A stretch of 64,000 bases of DNA from Linnemannia elongata (GCA_036320915.1 JAXBDG010000001.1:3804001-3868000), one strand, 5' to 3'. Counted from the first letter of the stretch, positions 1-13,800 are shown. Notes: generated by a model from the sequence alone, not told the origin. Translations and numbers: made by a program.

Positions 1-3000
1 TGACAGGGCGCTGGTCCTTGAGTCCCTTTGACCGGATAGGTCCTGCGCCACCAGCCTGCTCCATCTCGGTATCATCGTCCTTGCCAAGAACACCACGCTT
101 GTTGGTCTTGTTAAACTTGATCCTGCCGCCCTGACCACGTGTGAATCCGTCTACAGACTTCAACGACTCGAGGTAGTTGTTCTCGGCTTGATCCAGCTCC
201 ATAGTCTCCTCATCCACCTCCTCATCATCATCGCCACCCTCGTTCTCGTCGTCGCTATCATCAATGACAAGCTTGCCATCGGACGAGGTCTTGAAGGCCG
301 ACGACAAGTCCTTGAGCTTGCGAGGCGTCTGTGTGCTGGGGTGCGAGGCTGTGACACGCGAGACAACGGTTCGGTCGAGGAAATCCAATGGGGTATCGCC
401 ATCCTCCTTGATCCAGGCATCAGCACCCTGCTTCTTCTTGTTGGACTTCTTCTGAGCGGCCTTGCCCTCGTTGGCTCCCTCATCATCCTCATCATCGTCA
501 CTGAGATCACTCTCACTGCCGTAAAGAGCATCCTCGTATGCGCTTCCAAAGTTGGTTTGCATGTACAGAGGCTTGTTCGACTTCTTGGAGGTATCCTCCT
601 CACCCTCCTCGTCATCATCACCATCCATATCCATACCGGAAGAGCCGTTCTTCTTGTTACGCTTGGCACGCTCACGACGCTTCTTGATGTTGATCAACAG
701 CTTCTTATCGGCCTCAGGAACAAAGACAACGACATCGTCATATCCGAACCGACGAACAAGACGCTCGAGAATGTGACGGACCTTGACCTTGAAGTGACCC
801 TTGTGCTCGTGCGACCAGCGGATCATACCACTGACAATCTCCTGCAAATGGCCGCGGACAACATCAACATCCAGACTGACGGTAGTAACCTTGATGAAAC
901 CAAGAGCAGACTTGACAATCTCGCGGTTCGAAGAGTTGACGAACAAGTGCATGGTGCCAATCATCTCCGAGACCATCGAGGGCTCCAAATCCTTGTGGAA
1001 CTCAAACAAAAGTCTTGACAAGGATGTGATGGCGGCAGAGACCATGTGAGGGGTAGTACCAGCCAAACCGGCCGTCACCATGGTGAAGTACTCGCTGATC
1101 GTGGCAGGGGTCTCGACAGCCTCGCCCTCCATATCACCAACGCGCTCGGTCGAAATCACACCACCAGCCTTCATCTTGTGACCCATGGCGACCAAAAGTG
1201 CATAGGCAACATCACGAGTCTTCTCGTTGACCTCCTTGGTGGCGACAACAACCTCGGACAAGATCGAGGGGACAAAGTACAAGTCGGTGGGCTCCAAGAG
1301 CGAGATCACCTGACCGATCAACGACAGACGAGCACGCTTGGCAGTAGGAGTGGCAGCAGCGGTGGTATCCAAGATGTTGCGCATGAGCTCCTCCAAGTTG
1401 GCCTTCAACACAACACGGCCAGTCTCAGTCTCGGCCATCGAGTTGACAATCTTGTAGGCCTTCTTTTGGAGAGCGGCATCGGCATCATTGGCAAAAAGGG
1501 AGACGACGATCGAGTACAGGTTGGCCATGCTCTGTCCATCAACGTAGGGGACCATGATATCGGCAAGATCCATCAAGTTGTGCGAGGCAGGAGGGGCATC
1601 ACCCTGCTGGACTGGGGGCTGGACGGTGGTCAAGGCAGTGTTGAGCTGGACCAAAACAGCCGAGAAGGTCTCCTGCAAGTCTTTGGGGGTCGAAATGCTG
1701 AGATACATACGCATGACCTCCAAAAGGTATCCACGGAACTGAGGCAAAGTGGCCTGGAAGATGTTAAAGAAGACCATGAGGTAAGGACGCGCGTATTGCT
1801 GAAGGATCTCGATGTTACGGGCGGCCTCCTCCTTGGTGATCAAGAACTTGCGCTCCAAAACCTCGTCGCTCTCTGTGCTGGCAACGATGGCCTGGTTGCG
1901 AGTGACCAAGCTGGTCAAGGCTTGGCAAAGGACAGGACGGAGATCAGGAACAGAGTAGAGGACGTTGCTGAAACGCTCAGCAACCTCCTTGGTGAAAGCC
2001 AACTCCATATCGACGGGCAAATCGCAGAAACCGCTGACAAGGCTCCAGACCTGACCAATCAAAGTCTCATAAACCTTCTTCATCATTCCGTTCTCGCGGC
2101 ACTCCTGAGCCTTCTGGTTGAGACGGTCGGCCAAGGGGATCAAAGTAGTGGCAAAGTACTCGAACTCGGTGTTGGTGATAGAGCTCTTAAGCAAGGGCAA
2201 AAGCCAGGCACGACCACGCTTACGCTCCTCGGGGTTGTCGATGTTAAGGGGAAGAGTATCCAAGAAGATGCGAGGTCCAACGGTGCTAATAGCGGTAGAC
2301 AAAACGACGTCCAAATGGGCCTTCTGGGTGAAAGCAGGAGTGAAACGGAGCTCATCGATGATGGGGAGGAATGAGACCAACAAGGGGTTGGCGGCGTGGT
2401 TGAGGCGCTCGAAAAGGGTCTTCAGAATCTCCAAAACACCCAACCAAGAGCTCTGGTAGCGAATGTCAAATCCTCCCTTGATGGTGGCCGAGATAGTCTC
2501 AATTACGTTTCGCTTCTTCTTGCTATCAGGCTGCTGTCCACGGTTGCGCTTCAACTCCTGAACGGCAAGGTCGATCATCTCGTCGGTGATGCAGTGGGTG
2601 ATCAACTGCTTGAGGCAGTCGACGGTCGAGTTGTGAACAGAAACTGGGTTGGACGAGTCCAAGTTGGGGAAAATGACCTTGAAGAGCTGAACAAGAGGGA
2701 CGATAGCCTCCTGGGGGATCTGAGCACCCTGACCAGCAGCCTTCAAAATATCCTGAAGTCTAGCAGACTCGACGAAACCGGCACGGACGACATCCAACCA
2801 AAGGGGCATCAATGTGGCATCGTTGGCGTTGGGCTTGAGTTCCAAGACTGCGCTCATGACCTGGGTGACCTTGGCGAGTCTAGAAACGATCTGATCCATG
2901 GTCTCTGATGGGGTCTGTGCCTCCTCCTGATGGACAACCTTGGGGGCCTCTGCCGACTCCTTTGGTGAAAGCAACGACTCGAAGACTTGGAAAGCTGAAG

Positions 3001-4454
3001 ATGTGAGGTATGGGTTGTTGAGTTTGGGAAGGTGGAGGAGAATGTCGCAGAGAGGGAGGAATTGCTAATTTCAGATAGAAAATTCGGTCGATTGTTGAGG
3101 GTTAGCACCTTTGTGTATCATATTCAGTATTCTTTTCCACACTCTTCAGCAAGTACAGGAAACCGGGTTATATACCTCGACGGGCCAGGCCTTTCCGACC
3201 ATCTTGACGAGCTGAAGGGTATGCAAGATCATCTGGGTGGCGTTCTCCTTGTCCTTGGATCCAGCGGCTCCGACAACTCCGTTACCAGATTCTTTGAGGA
3301 TTTGCAATGTAGTCTGGACAACAACCTTCATTCCTGGGTGGACAATCATCATCAGAGGTGGGTGGGTGACAATGTTCCTGACGGCCTCCTGAGCACGCTT
3401 TCTGGGCTTGGGGCGAGAGTCGAGTGAAAGAATAAGAAGAGTCTGGAGTGCCTTCAAGGTTGTGGTTTGGTTCCATGTGGCAGAGTCCTGTGCGATCAAA
3501 AGGTACTCCAAGCAGGTGACCAGGGAGCGCATCGAGGGTGCTGTGGGTGCAGGCTGGAGAGCGAGAATAGTTGTGAAGACGCTCAAAGTGGCGGTGTATT
3601 GGGAACGAAGAACGCTGACGGGGACACTATTGATCAGGGAATAGTAAGACAGTTAGTATCACGTTCGTGTGGGTTTGTGTGGTCAATACTGGTAGAGTTG
3701 AAAAGTTGTCCTGACAAGCGGGTCTTACTTAGGGAAGACAATGGCGAGAAGGTTGAGAATGGCAGCGCGCATCTCCTCGACCTCAGGGTCGTCCTTCTGT
3801 TGATCCAAAAGCGACATCTACGAGTTCAAAAAAGAAGCGGTGATTGCGTCAATGTCAATGTCCCGGGCTTTACTGATATACATGTCCACTCTGTTAAGGC
3901 TGGTTCCTTTTGTTGGAACACTAGCTGCGACGACAGGCTGCAGTTTTATCATTACCAGTGTGGCAAAGTAGGCGGTTGGTGTGATCTCGGCTCCCTGCTC
4001 CTTTAAGGTCTATTCAGCAGAGGTAAAAACAAGTAGACGGAAATCAGGTTAACTCCTCGCTTTCTGTTGTACATAGCGGAAGACTGATAATCGCCCTCGT
4101 CTCCTGAAGCTAACGTTGAGCAAACCACTCGATGCAAAAGTGCAGACTGTTACCTCTTCAACAGCGAGCAGCGTAGTAGCGTGCATCTGCTGGTTGGCGA
4201 GCTTGGACGACAGCTGCGTCCTATGTAGTGTTCAAATCATCACAGACAGGAACGTAGTAGAGGAGGAAGGGTATCGTATATAAAGTCAGTCAAAAATATA
4301 CTCCAGCCTGCATATTTCGCTCCGTTTGTTGAGAGTAAGTTGGTGCTGCATAAGAGAAATGGGTGTTGAGGTGAAGGTTGAGGGTATGAATGGGTGTTTC
4401 TGCTGGAAGAACAAGAGAGTCGACTTGCCTAATCTTGGCAAAATGCTCATCCAT
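1..4454 (-). CDS. RRP12: RRP12-like ribosome biogenesis HEAT-repeat protein (3' end cut by window)
   Basis: Rrp12 is a nucleolar/nuclear HEAT-repeat protein needed for maturation and export of both ribosomal subunits. My model has six exons: 4429-4454, 4154-4220, 3956-4009, 3729-3817, 3176-3626 and 1-3064. It gives about 1250 residues, close to the roughly 1230 of yeast Rrp12, so little C-terminus is missing. Visible signs are the N-terminal KLANQQ and VEETLKEQG region, the SRPKPRKRAQEAVRNI segment of the NUC173/HEAT region (exon 5), a long helical repeat body, an acidic Lys-rich tail with KKRRERAKRNKK, and the C-terminal DGFTRGQGGRIKFNKTNKRG motif. The start at 4454 lies in a 26-base first exon whose intron has the donor AG|GCAAGT. 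The neighbouring GT would put the next exon into a stop, so this is a GC-AG intron. All exon phases join cleanly. Confidence 0.93.
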
Positions 4455-4618
4455 CGTGCCGTTGTGTATGAGGGTGAGGACAAAGGAGTGTGATGGACAA
4501 AAGCAACAGACAAAGCGGCCAACTCATGAAGGAAAAAAAAAAGAAAAAATAATTTGTTTATTCAACAAAGACAGTCCCATCACTCGTCGCAGTCACTTAT
4601 TAGGGTGTAGGTGGACCG

Positions 4619-7600
4619 CTAGAACAGGTCAGCAAAGACCTCTCGTATCACATCCTCATCGACACCGAGGAGCTTCAACTCCTCCCATCCTATCCGAGCT
4701 CGCTCCCGCAGATTCTTGCGGTTCGCATAAATAATCTTGTCCACCTGTTGCTGTTGTAACCAATGTGCTTGTTCCTGCGGTGAAAGTTCCACCGCCATCG
4801 AGGTGCGTCCAGACGTTCCTTGCACGGCAGCGCCTCGGGAAGGTCCCCCTCCACTCCCTCCGCCTGGGCGACCTGTCCGAGAGACCGGTGGTGGGAAAAT
4901 GTCTACGGTGACCTTGATCAGGCTGTGGTTCCGTCGAATTCCTTCCATAATAGGGCTGCGCGTCCAAGGAGCCGCAGAAGGAGTGGGTAATCCTGTATCG
5001 TCATTGGTACCGGTAACGGCCCGCGTCATCGTTCGAGAGTTCATGCTGGGGTGTTGTGATTGCTGTGGCTGCCTAGAGTTCGCGGTGTCACTTGAACTGT
5101 AATGATGGCTGGATGGAACGCTGAACTTGGACTTTAGGGCATCGCCAATTTTTTGAGACATCGACTGGCCAGGGCTCATTGACAAGTAATGTCCCGACCG
5201 TTGGCGTTTTTGCTGCTCCTCCTGTTGGTGAAATAAATGAAAGTTCCTGTACATGTTTTCGTTCTGCTGCTGCTGCTGCTGTGGTTCTTGTTGCTGTTCC
5301 TGGCGTTCCTGGTTGCTCTGCTCCGTGGCGCCACCACCAGCAGCACCACCACCACCGCCCAGAAGAGATTTATCCGTTCCTCCCATCCAAAAAATGAGCA
5401 GTGATCGATTGAACGACAAGGCCTGGCCCATTAACTGAACATCATCGGGATGGCCACGAGATCGGATAATGTAGATCGAGTGAAGCGACTGGTTCAGAAG
5501 GAGCCCCTTTGCCACAGATCCAAAAGGCGCACCGAGGACGGTCAAGGATCGTATCCGCTTGTTCATCTCCATCAGATTGACTAAAGAGGATCCAAAGAGA
5601 TCGACATCCAACGGGAGAGCGAGGTTGCTCTTGCCAATTGCAAAGTCCTGAACACTAGAGTTCTCGCACATTGCCTCCACAATCCAGCATATACCCTGGG
5701 ACGTCATGGATGTGGGTTCCAGAAGCGTCAGAGACGAGATTATGACCCATGGTTGAATCAGAGCCTGCGCCAACAGCCATGCCGTACTGTCTCCAATCTG
5801 TGTGCTCTTGAAGTCCAGCTGCCGCAAGTTGGCAAAGAATCCATGTGGCAAGGGTAGGACCGTCCTGGGTGGATGCATATTAACCTGCACGGGGGTTCCA
5901 TCAGCTAGGGGGCTGTCAAAGACTCCTGAGCGACTCGATGGCATGACGGGAGTAGAGTCTGATCTGACCAACAGAGCCAATGGCCGATCGGATCCTGGCA
6001 CCTCAATTCTCCTCCGATTCCTGTTTTCGGCTCCCAAAGGTCCTCCGCCTCGGTTCTCGGACAATGTATCGCGGCCACCAAAGGTGGTGCCCCGCTTCAA
6101 GAGGCTGGCCATATCCATAAGCGACTGCGATCCATGGTCGACACGACGATGCCACGACAGCTCCGACAAGATAGTCATCCTCTCTGAACCATTAGGCAGC
6201 AGGATTCCCTTCAACAATTCATAGGCCGTCTCATCCTCCAGACCACCACAATGGCCCAGATCCAAATTCTTCAGCCGCGAGGAGACCCCAGCACGATGTA
6301 ACCCCTCTGACAATACCGCGAATCCATCGATGCTGATTGGGCAGCCATGCAAGTCCAGTTCCTCCAGCTGGCAGATTCCAGATTCCCGTCCTAGAGGACC
6401 ACTCTCCCTTGTGAACTCCTGGAAACGTGAAAATGACCGTGTGAGAGCCTGAGCCGATAGGTCGCCGAATCCTGTACACGAGAGTCGAAGAGTCCTCATC
6501 TCAGCACTGGCGACATGATCCAGAATGGCAGCACACTCCTCATCCTCGAGCCCCTTGCTTCCGGAAAGGTTCAGGTATACAAAGTAGAGCTGGGACTTGA
6601 CGTGGGCCAATGCTCGGAATCCTTTGGCGGAGCACTCATTGTCCTCGATGTCTAGATAAATCAAGCATCCAGCTGACTGAATCTTCTCCTTGATGACCTG
6701 GGCCTTGAGCTCGGTCGTCACCAACATTGGGTCCTGTGCTTTGATGCGAATAGGGCGATGGCCTGCAGTAAGTGCAGCGATATCCAGTCGATGCTGCATC
6801 ATGAGCTGGTCCTGCAGTGTACTAGTGATCGAAATGCCGTCCATGCTCTTGCTGAGAGCGACCGCCGCCATATCTCCGAATCCCGTCTGCGCCATCTTTA
6901 GACTCGCAAGTCGTGGTCCAATAGCTCGAATAATTCTGGCTGCACCAATGTCACTGAGCTGTTCGTTCCTTGACAGATCCAAATGGCAGATGTGGCTGTT
7001 GAAGAGTCCCTGGGCCAGAATGATGGCCGCGCCCTCATCCATCTCGCTGTTGGACAGGTCCAGTGTGACAAGCGAGGTCGTCGCACGAGCTCCAGTCATG
7101 ATCGCCTGCATATGAAGACCGGTCCCAGGAAACGCCGGCAGGATCAGTTCCTGCAAGGTCGAGCAGGATTTGATGAGCTGGCTGAAGGATTCACGGTCCC
7201 TGGCGTCGATTGTCATTCCTGGTCCGAGTTCGAGTCGTCTGAGAGATGTTGCCTTGACAGCCTTGGAAGACAGTCGGGAAAACATGGAGGGGAACCTCTG
7301 CAGCTCGAGCGATCGAAGTTGTCCGTGGCTGAGGAGATGGAGGATTGGGTCGTACTTTTTGTGAACGTTCATGTAACTGGAGTGTCCTGCGAACGAGCAT
7401 CCGTCCAGAGAGAGAACCGTTACGGTCGAACAGGCAAGGGCGTTAGCGAGTCTCCAGAGATCTTTCTTGCCAAACTTCCAGCCAAGCTTGAGGTGGACCT
7501 CGACCAGGGACGGGGCGACCTTGTTGGTGATCCAGGAACAAAACGTCCGGGTGTTGGCTCGCGAGACCAGCGTCATTGAGACAGATCCAGTTTGTTTGTC

Positions 7601-9178
7601 GAAATGGCCTCGGCGGGTCACAATCCAGTGCTCAAAATCGTCAATGTTTTTCTCCAGAAACGTCCACCGGTAATGATAGACGCACACCCAGCTGACTTGA
7701 CCCCTCACATTACTGATGCGATACAGGTTGCCAAGTTGTCCTGACTGGACTCGCTTGGTGACGGCGGAGAGACCCAGGAACGAATAAAGCTGGTGCAAGT
7801 CGGACAGACTGGTGATTCCTTGTATCTGTTGGTCTTCCAGAGAGGATGCGAGCGGCAATTTGTTATCGTCGGCTTCTGTGTCCATCTCAACTCCGGAGGG
7901 TGTGTCGCCGTTATCGGTATTGTTGGTGAAGTTGGACGACTCCTGGTGGTCCGCCATTCGGAGTTGCTCGAGATAGGCAATCATGCTATCGACCTTGTGC
8001 TCCACCTGGCGGGCGATCGCATCCGGCAAATCGGCGGCTTTGAGAGTCGAAATCCTGTTCACCCGCTTCAACAGTGCTTCCTTGGCTTCCGTGAACTGGG
8101 GGTCGTCCTTGGAGTGTTTTGGCGGGGCAGACTTGGACGAGCTTGGGGGGCTTTCGTCCGATGGGTCGTAACCGTGCCGGAGAAAGATGAGAAGCATCAA
8201 AACCAACATCCCGTACCGCCTGAAAAACTCGTTTTCTCTTCCAGGTTCGATCTCATATCCAGGGTGCTTGGCAATGTGCAGGTGATTCAGCCCGCTGCCA
8301 AGCGGTAGCGTGAAACTGGCGCTACACTCGCATAAGAAGTAGAGGCGGTAGCGACATCTTGGTAGTTCCTGATCTGTCGCTGTCCCTGTTGCTGTCCCTG
8401 TCCCCGTTTCTGTTCCTGCTCCTGTTGCTGGTGCTTCTGACATATTGGTATTACTGTTGACGAGAGGATCGGTAGATTCGACTGGCAGTACAACAAAGAG
8501 TCGAGGGATGGTATATTCGTGGATCAAGAACCGCTGTTGGAGAAGAGTAAGCACTTTAGCCCGGACGACATCGACTCGTGCCGCATCATGGTGGATGGTG
8601 GTGGTTACTGTCTGCTCGGGTTTCCATGATCCTTGAGAGGCGGGGACCTTTGGGGAGAGTGGAGGGGATGATACAGCAAGATCGTCTACTACGTTTAGCA
8701 TGCGGTCAAGCGGTGAGCTATCAAAGGGACGACTGGTGGGTTGACTATGCTGGTGATCATGATGCTGGTGGTGGTGGTGGACGCTTCGCTGAGCAGTGGA
8801 TGGTGTGCGTTGATGTCCACCCAGCTGATTCAGCTCGAATTGGTCCGTCCTGGTGTCTGCTATGACACCTGGTGTGGTCCTATTAGAGGATAGGGAAAGT
8901 CATTTTTGGTTTTGTGGTTTAAAAAAAAGGGTCCTTTGGGGGGGGTTTGTGAGGTCTCGATGACACACTTTTGCAAACAGAAAAAGGAAAACGCTGCTGG
9001 TCTTGTGGCCTAGTTTTGCAGGTCTTGTTTTTTTTTTTTTTTACCTTGAAGGAGAGGCACTGAGTCCGACGGACCTGAGATCGACATTGAGACCAGAGCG
9101 CTGGCTGGTGGAGTGATTTAGGGAATTGCGGGTGTTTGTGGAGGGGGTGATTATGTTGAAAAGATGTTGGAGGGCCAT
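4619..9178 (-). CDS. Large leucine-rich-repeat protein, LRR-1 (lineage-specific family)
   Basis: A continuous ORF from 8701 to 4619 encodes 1360 residues. The same frame stays open upstream to an acceptor at 8880-8881 and joins in phase to a 44-codon exon (9045-9178, ATG at 9178) with a GTAAAA donor, giving about 1464 residues. The first exon is less certain than the rest. Order of parts: Ser/His-rich N-terminus; a core with IPRLFVVLP (about 169-177), RLYFLCEC (about 223-230), a HIAKHPGYE motif and a hydrophobic stretch YGMLVLMLLIFL (about 267-278); a second conserved patch LGNLYRISNVRGQVSWVCVY; then many ribonuclease-inhibitor-like LRRs (LXLSXXXXXDEGA type); and a Gln/Ser-rich C-terminal part. 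The core is shared with LRR-2 (22488-25792). No catalytic domain is recognised. LRR arrays usually bind proteins, so a recognition or scaffold role is inferred. Its stop lies 164 bases from the RRP12 start. Confidence 0.85.
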
Positions 9179-9449
9179 ATCCAACGAGGAATATGCGATG
9201 ATGGGGAGGAAAAAAAAGAAGTGATAACAAACGGATCCTTGTGGCTGTGTCTGGGAAAGGGTGAAAAGAAGGAAGGGTTGTCGGAGTGAGGAGAAAGAGG
9301 AGAGTGTTGACGATAATACGAGAATAATAATAAGCTAGAACGTTAGTCGAGTTGCCGTGCTGCAGGTTCTGAACGTCTAAAGGGTTTGTGTGATACAGGA
9401 AAAAAAAATGGATAAGTTTGCAAGGAAGGAATTGAGAGAATGGAAGGAA

Positions 9450-9489
<40 letters not shown>

Positions 9490-10612
9490 AGACAGCGGCA
9501 TGGAAAGTATGTTTCGATTGCTATTTGGTGTTTTGCTGTTTTCGTCCATGAGGAGAGTGTCCGGTGCCAAGGAAAAACGATAATTGCATTGCAGCAAAGA
9601 CCGGGCTCAATTGCTTCTTTTTTCTCTTGTTTTCACTTGTGAAAGAGAAAGAAAGAGAGAGAGAGTATGAAGGTAAATATGAAAATAGCCATCGACGTAT
9701 TTTTATTTACCTCTTGAGAGTGTACAGTACAAGGAGTTCGAATGAAGATAAATAGAGGGAGTGTGTGTCGGACAACAAGGACAGGATAGGACAAGAAGGC
9801 AATGGTATCAAGGCACGTAAGAGTAAAGAGAGGAAGAGCAAAAGTGCGCCGGAAGTCGAAAAGGCAGCTGCAGCTGTGTTTTACTGTTCTCTTCAACCTT
9901 CAACTGAGACTAGGGGGGAGTGTGGAGTGTATGTGTGTTGTTGAGGTGGGTAAGTGTGGGGCGTGGTGTCAAAGTCTGGCCGCACTCCAGACGGACTGGT
10001 GGGATGGCAAAGGGCAACTCATGAACAAAGGAAAAGAAAAGAAAAATAACAAAAAAGAAGAGATGATGAGCACTGGTTTCGAGGGAAACAAAGAAACGGG
10101 AATCAACCAACCAAACCACCACCAGGGGAATAGGGAAAGAAGAGAACGAGGCTGAAGGGAGCAAAGAGGGAACAGACAGGTAGACAGGGAAATTGAACAC
10201 TCTGAGAGTGTTCAGAAATAAAACAAGGTTGAGTGGAGATCGCAACCCCTTAACACCTTCAGACTGGACATTAGCTGAGCCACTCAAGAGTCCTTTTGTG
10301 TTCGCATTGCGCCCTGACATTCACCAGCAACATTTTCTTTCTCGGCTTAGTTCTTTGTTCTTTGTTCTTGACTTTTTTATTTTGTTTATTGGCTTTTAAA
10401 TACATGGAAGCAAGCTACTCAAAAGGGAGGGGGTATTGTTTTTCTTCTTTTTTTTTTCTTTTGGGGGCTATACATAAAGAGGAGTAGTGCAGAAGGGAAG
10501 GAAGGAGAGGGGGCTATAATACATCGGAGAAAAGGGAAGTGATAACAGAGGTGGACAATTGACCATGCTGGGTCTTTCAGTCTTATCAGTTCAGGACAGA
10601 AACAAACAGGGT
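9179..10612. other. Intergenic, no gene seen
   Basis: This is the 5' side of LRR-1 and the 3' side of the small ORF ending at 10613. It is rich in GA on the plus strand (CT on the minus strand), including a (GA)n tract, as expected for leaders of minus-strand genes here. I see no ORF with family resemblance and no RNA gene. Confidence 0.5.
9454..9487. repeat. (GA)n microsatellite
   Basis: An uninterrupted GA dinucleotide tract of about 34 bases, 276 bases upstream of the proposed LRR-1 start. On the coding strand it reads as a CT tract, matching the pyrimidine-rich leaders of other genes here. Confidence 0.9.
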
Positions 10613-10897
10613 TTACTGTGCAATCTTGCTGGCCTGGGCTTGAGATCCTTGACTGGCAGCAGCAACGTTTCCAGAGAAGGACTCCCTGACAACAGCAGAG
10701 TTGCTACCAGTCGTAGCGGGAGTGATGAAGGAGTTGGGCGAGAGCGACTCGACCAATTGTTGCAGAACAATAGGATGGTGCTCTGGGTTGAAGGCCGCAG
10801 GCGAAGAGCTGCCCTTAATCGAGGATACGATTTGGAGCGACGTGAAGTGGCGCGTGGGGGTGGGAGCCTGGCGGAGGACGTTCAAGATCGACGACAT
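10613..10897 (-). CDS. Small hypothetical protein, 94 residues
   Basis: The ORF starts with ATG at 10897 and ends with TAA at 10613-10615. I do not recognise a family. The protein is rich in Ser, Ala and Gln, with a short N-terminal part (MSSILNVLRQAPTPTRHFTS) that could be an amphipathic or targeting stretch; no membrane segment or Cys pattern is seen. Support for a real gene: the region upstream on the coding strand is a long CT-rich tract, as before other genes in this window, and the start has A at -3. The frame stays open to 11533 upstream, but that part is low-complexity Ser/Leu/Phe of leader type, so I chose the first ATG after it. It could also be a chance ORF in a long transcript. 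Confidence 0.4.
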   Translation of the reverse strand: MSSILNVLRQAPTPTRHFTSLQIVSSIKGSSSPAAFNPEHHPIVLQQLVESLSPNSFITPATTGSNSAVVRESFSGNVAAASQGSQAQASKIAQ

Positions 10898-13800
10898 GTT
10901 AATAAGCTTGGATTGAGGTAGTTGACGGAGTTTGGAGAGACGCTTGAAGGGAAGGGATGACGCCAATTGACGCTTGTAGATAAGATTCTTTTTGGAGGAA
11001 GGTAGCTCGTGGATAAGCACAGGAAGACGGACGGACGGACGGACCAAGGAGGATGGAAGGAAGGACCTGCGAGATAACGGGACCCTGGAGACTGATAAGG
11101 TTGTTTGTTGGAGAAAGGAGCGGGCAGTTCTGAGATGGGATGGTCTAGTATTGCTTCGGGTAGCTTTCACGGTGTGAAAGGAGGAGGAGGAAGGGAATGG
11201 GTGTGGGATGGGCGAGTGCTGTGTGTGAAGGTAGGAAGAAAAGAGAGAAAGAAGTTGAAAAGCGGAAGAGAGCAATGGGAAGATAAGGATGTCGAAGGGA
11301 CGGACGGAAGGAGATAAACATACGCATACACACGACAAACACGACACGATTGATGAAACATCAACACACGGGTAGACACACACCAGATGGACCCTTTGAG
11401 GAGAAGAAGGAGGCAAACAAAAGAAAGGGTGAGGATGCTGCTTGTGTGTCTGCAAACACATGCCAACAAAGTAACAAGGAAGAAGAGCGAGCCGCGTTCT
11501 AGAGGCGTGTAGTGTGAGTAGAGCAGTAACCAATGCGCCTTCGTAACTTTTCGGAGGGAATTTTACAGCAGCATTGTACAGGACAAGGGCAACGGCCGCA
11601 TGAAAACAACAGACACGGCCTCAAGTCCAGCAAGAGATAGAAAATGAGAAGGAAGGGCTAAAGGTGTGTTTAGAGTGGCGAGGGGGCGTGATGAGGGGGG
11701 AGAAGGGAAGGGAAAGGAAGAGAGCAATGCTAAACAAGAATTGGTGTGGAGAGAGCGATGGGATCGGGATGGGACAGGAAAGATAAGCCGAGTACGGGGT
11801 TGGACAACACCAGCAATAAAAGCAGCAACAAAAACAAAAACTCGTCTCATCCTTCCTCTGCGGTTGCACAAGCAAACAAAAGATGAGATTCCTAAACCAT
11901 TGGAGCGAGAACACTTAAATAGGGGAAATAAAAAAAGAAAAAGAAAGAAAAAGGGGAAAACTGTAAAATGGTCTGCCTCTTGTCCCAGAGGCTGACGACG
12001 ACGAAGAACTCCTGCTTTTTTTCCCTTAGCAATGAGCTTTATGAAGATGGACTGGAAAGGGGGCTTGAGTTGAATTGTTCACGGAGGGGCATGTGAAAGG
12101 AAACAAAAGGCATAAAGAGAACAAGCTGTTCGCGTCAAGGAACATCAAGCAAGGTCACTTTACAGTTGCTGGTAAGGCGCACCGTGTGTACTTTTCTTTC
12201 CTACTCTGGTAGGGTGCATAAGTAACACAATACTTGATGCCGTGGGATGCATGACCTTGTGAGCAGAGACATATCTGGAACTACATCAAGCATGAAATCT
12301 CAAACTCCATGCCTGCCTCTCTAGTTACCGGTGTACATGCTACCACACCACATCGTACCATTCTCCCAAGCAAGTAAGCAACATATGTCAGGTCTGTCTA
12401 GGAGGGAAGGGGTGTGTGTGTGCGACAACCATAGGCCATGGTTGCAAAGTGGACTCCTCGGGAAGAGCATCAATGTTGTTTCTTGGCGTGATCAAGTGAC
12501 ATTGTGCTAAATACCCGTTAGACGATCGAAGGCATGATTCCGAGGAAGAAGAACACACGTTCGCTATGGACAGGTATTTGACTCGCTTGTTCAGGATGAT
12601 GATCGACAACAGTAAGGTTGTTTCCCGCTGTCTGGCGCCTTTGTTTTTCTGTACAGACAGGCATTACCATCATCATCATTATCTCCATCGTCATCGACAA
12701 ACATCAGAAACATAGGCTCAATACATGCATCGAGAAACAACCTGTTTGCTATGAGGCAGTGAACAAGTTCGGTCAGCCACAAAGGGAGACAAACCATTCG
12801 ATTTATGCAGTCGAGAGCAGAAAAGGCGAGAGATTGGACATGGACGAATGGGAGCTCTGCCATGGTATTGTCGTCCATCCATCTCGTACATATATCCGTG
12901 AATGATCACGCTGGTCGTGATGGTTGCATGCAGTACAGAACTGTGCAAGAGAGCGAAAAAAGGGATAGAAGTACAAGAAATAAAGAAAATAAATAGAAAA
13001 GGTGAGAGCATAGTTGGGTCAGATGACCATTTAGGACATCACACATTACATCCAATCCATCATCCGGGAATCTTGTTATTCCCAAGCAGAGATACACAAG
13101 GAAGGGAGAGAGAGCCCTGAGGATGTGCAACATACAATTATTTACACGTTTTTGGTTAATTGTTTGGTCCTTGGCATCGGGGAAACGGGAGGGAAGGAAG
13201 GAAGGTGAGAACGATTAGTTAGCTTTGTCTTTTTCTCTGTTGGTTCAAAAAAGGATCTCTACGATCGAAAACAAGGGAGGAGAGAGTGTCTGTCTGGACA
13301 CATGGCACCCATATCAATCAATCAATCAATCACGATCACTATTCTGTAGCTCTACACCATGCGCCATTGTTGTCTGAACTGACTTTCCATCCCACCCATC
13401 ACACCCGTCCGTTGCATCACACCCCTGCCGTTGTAAGCCGTCAGGTACATAGGTCTCAGGGAAAGAAGGTATGATGACACGCGGTAGGAGGAAGGGGTAT
13501 GTATATGCCTGATTCATGAATCTAAAAGCGATATCCGTTGCTGCCGATGATGATGGGGATGGGTGATCATGGATGGAAGAATGGATACAGTCATGTGATA
13601 GCTGCCCCTGATTGGATAGAAAACACAGCTTGGTGCCTGAATATCAGGCAATCAGTGGCTGTCCAGGGACAGAGAATGCTCTTGATTGGTTCCTGTCGAT
13701 CTCCTTTTTTTTTTTCACTTGAACAAAAATAGGTTCCGATAGACATTCCTTTTCTTCCTCTCTCTTGTTCATCCGACCTTCCTTTTGACGACTGAAGAAG

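Noticed and set aside
188..2908. Long plus-strand ORFs (up to 442 codons) over 0.2-2.9 kb
   Set aside because: They are antisense shadows of the RRP12 exon 6 reading frame; composition is that of complement codons and no family is matched.
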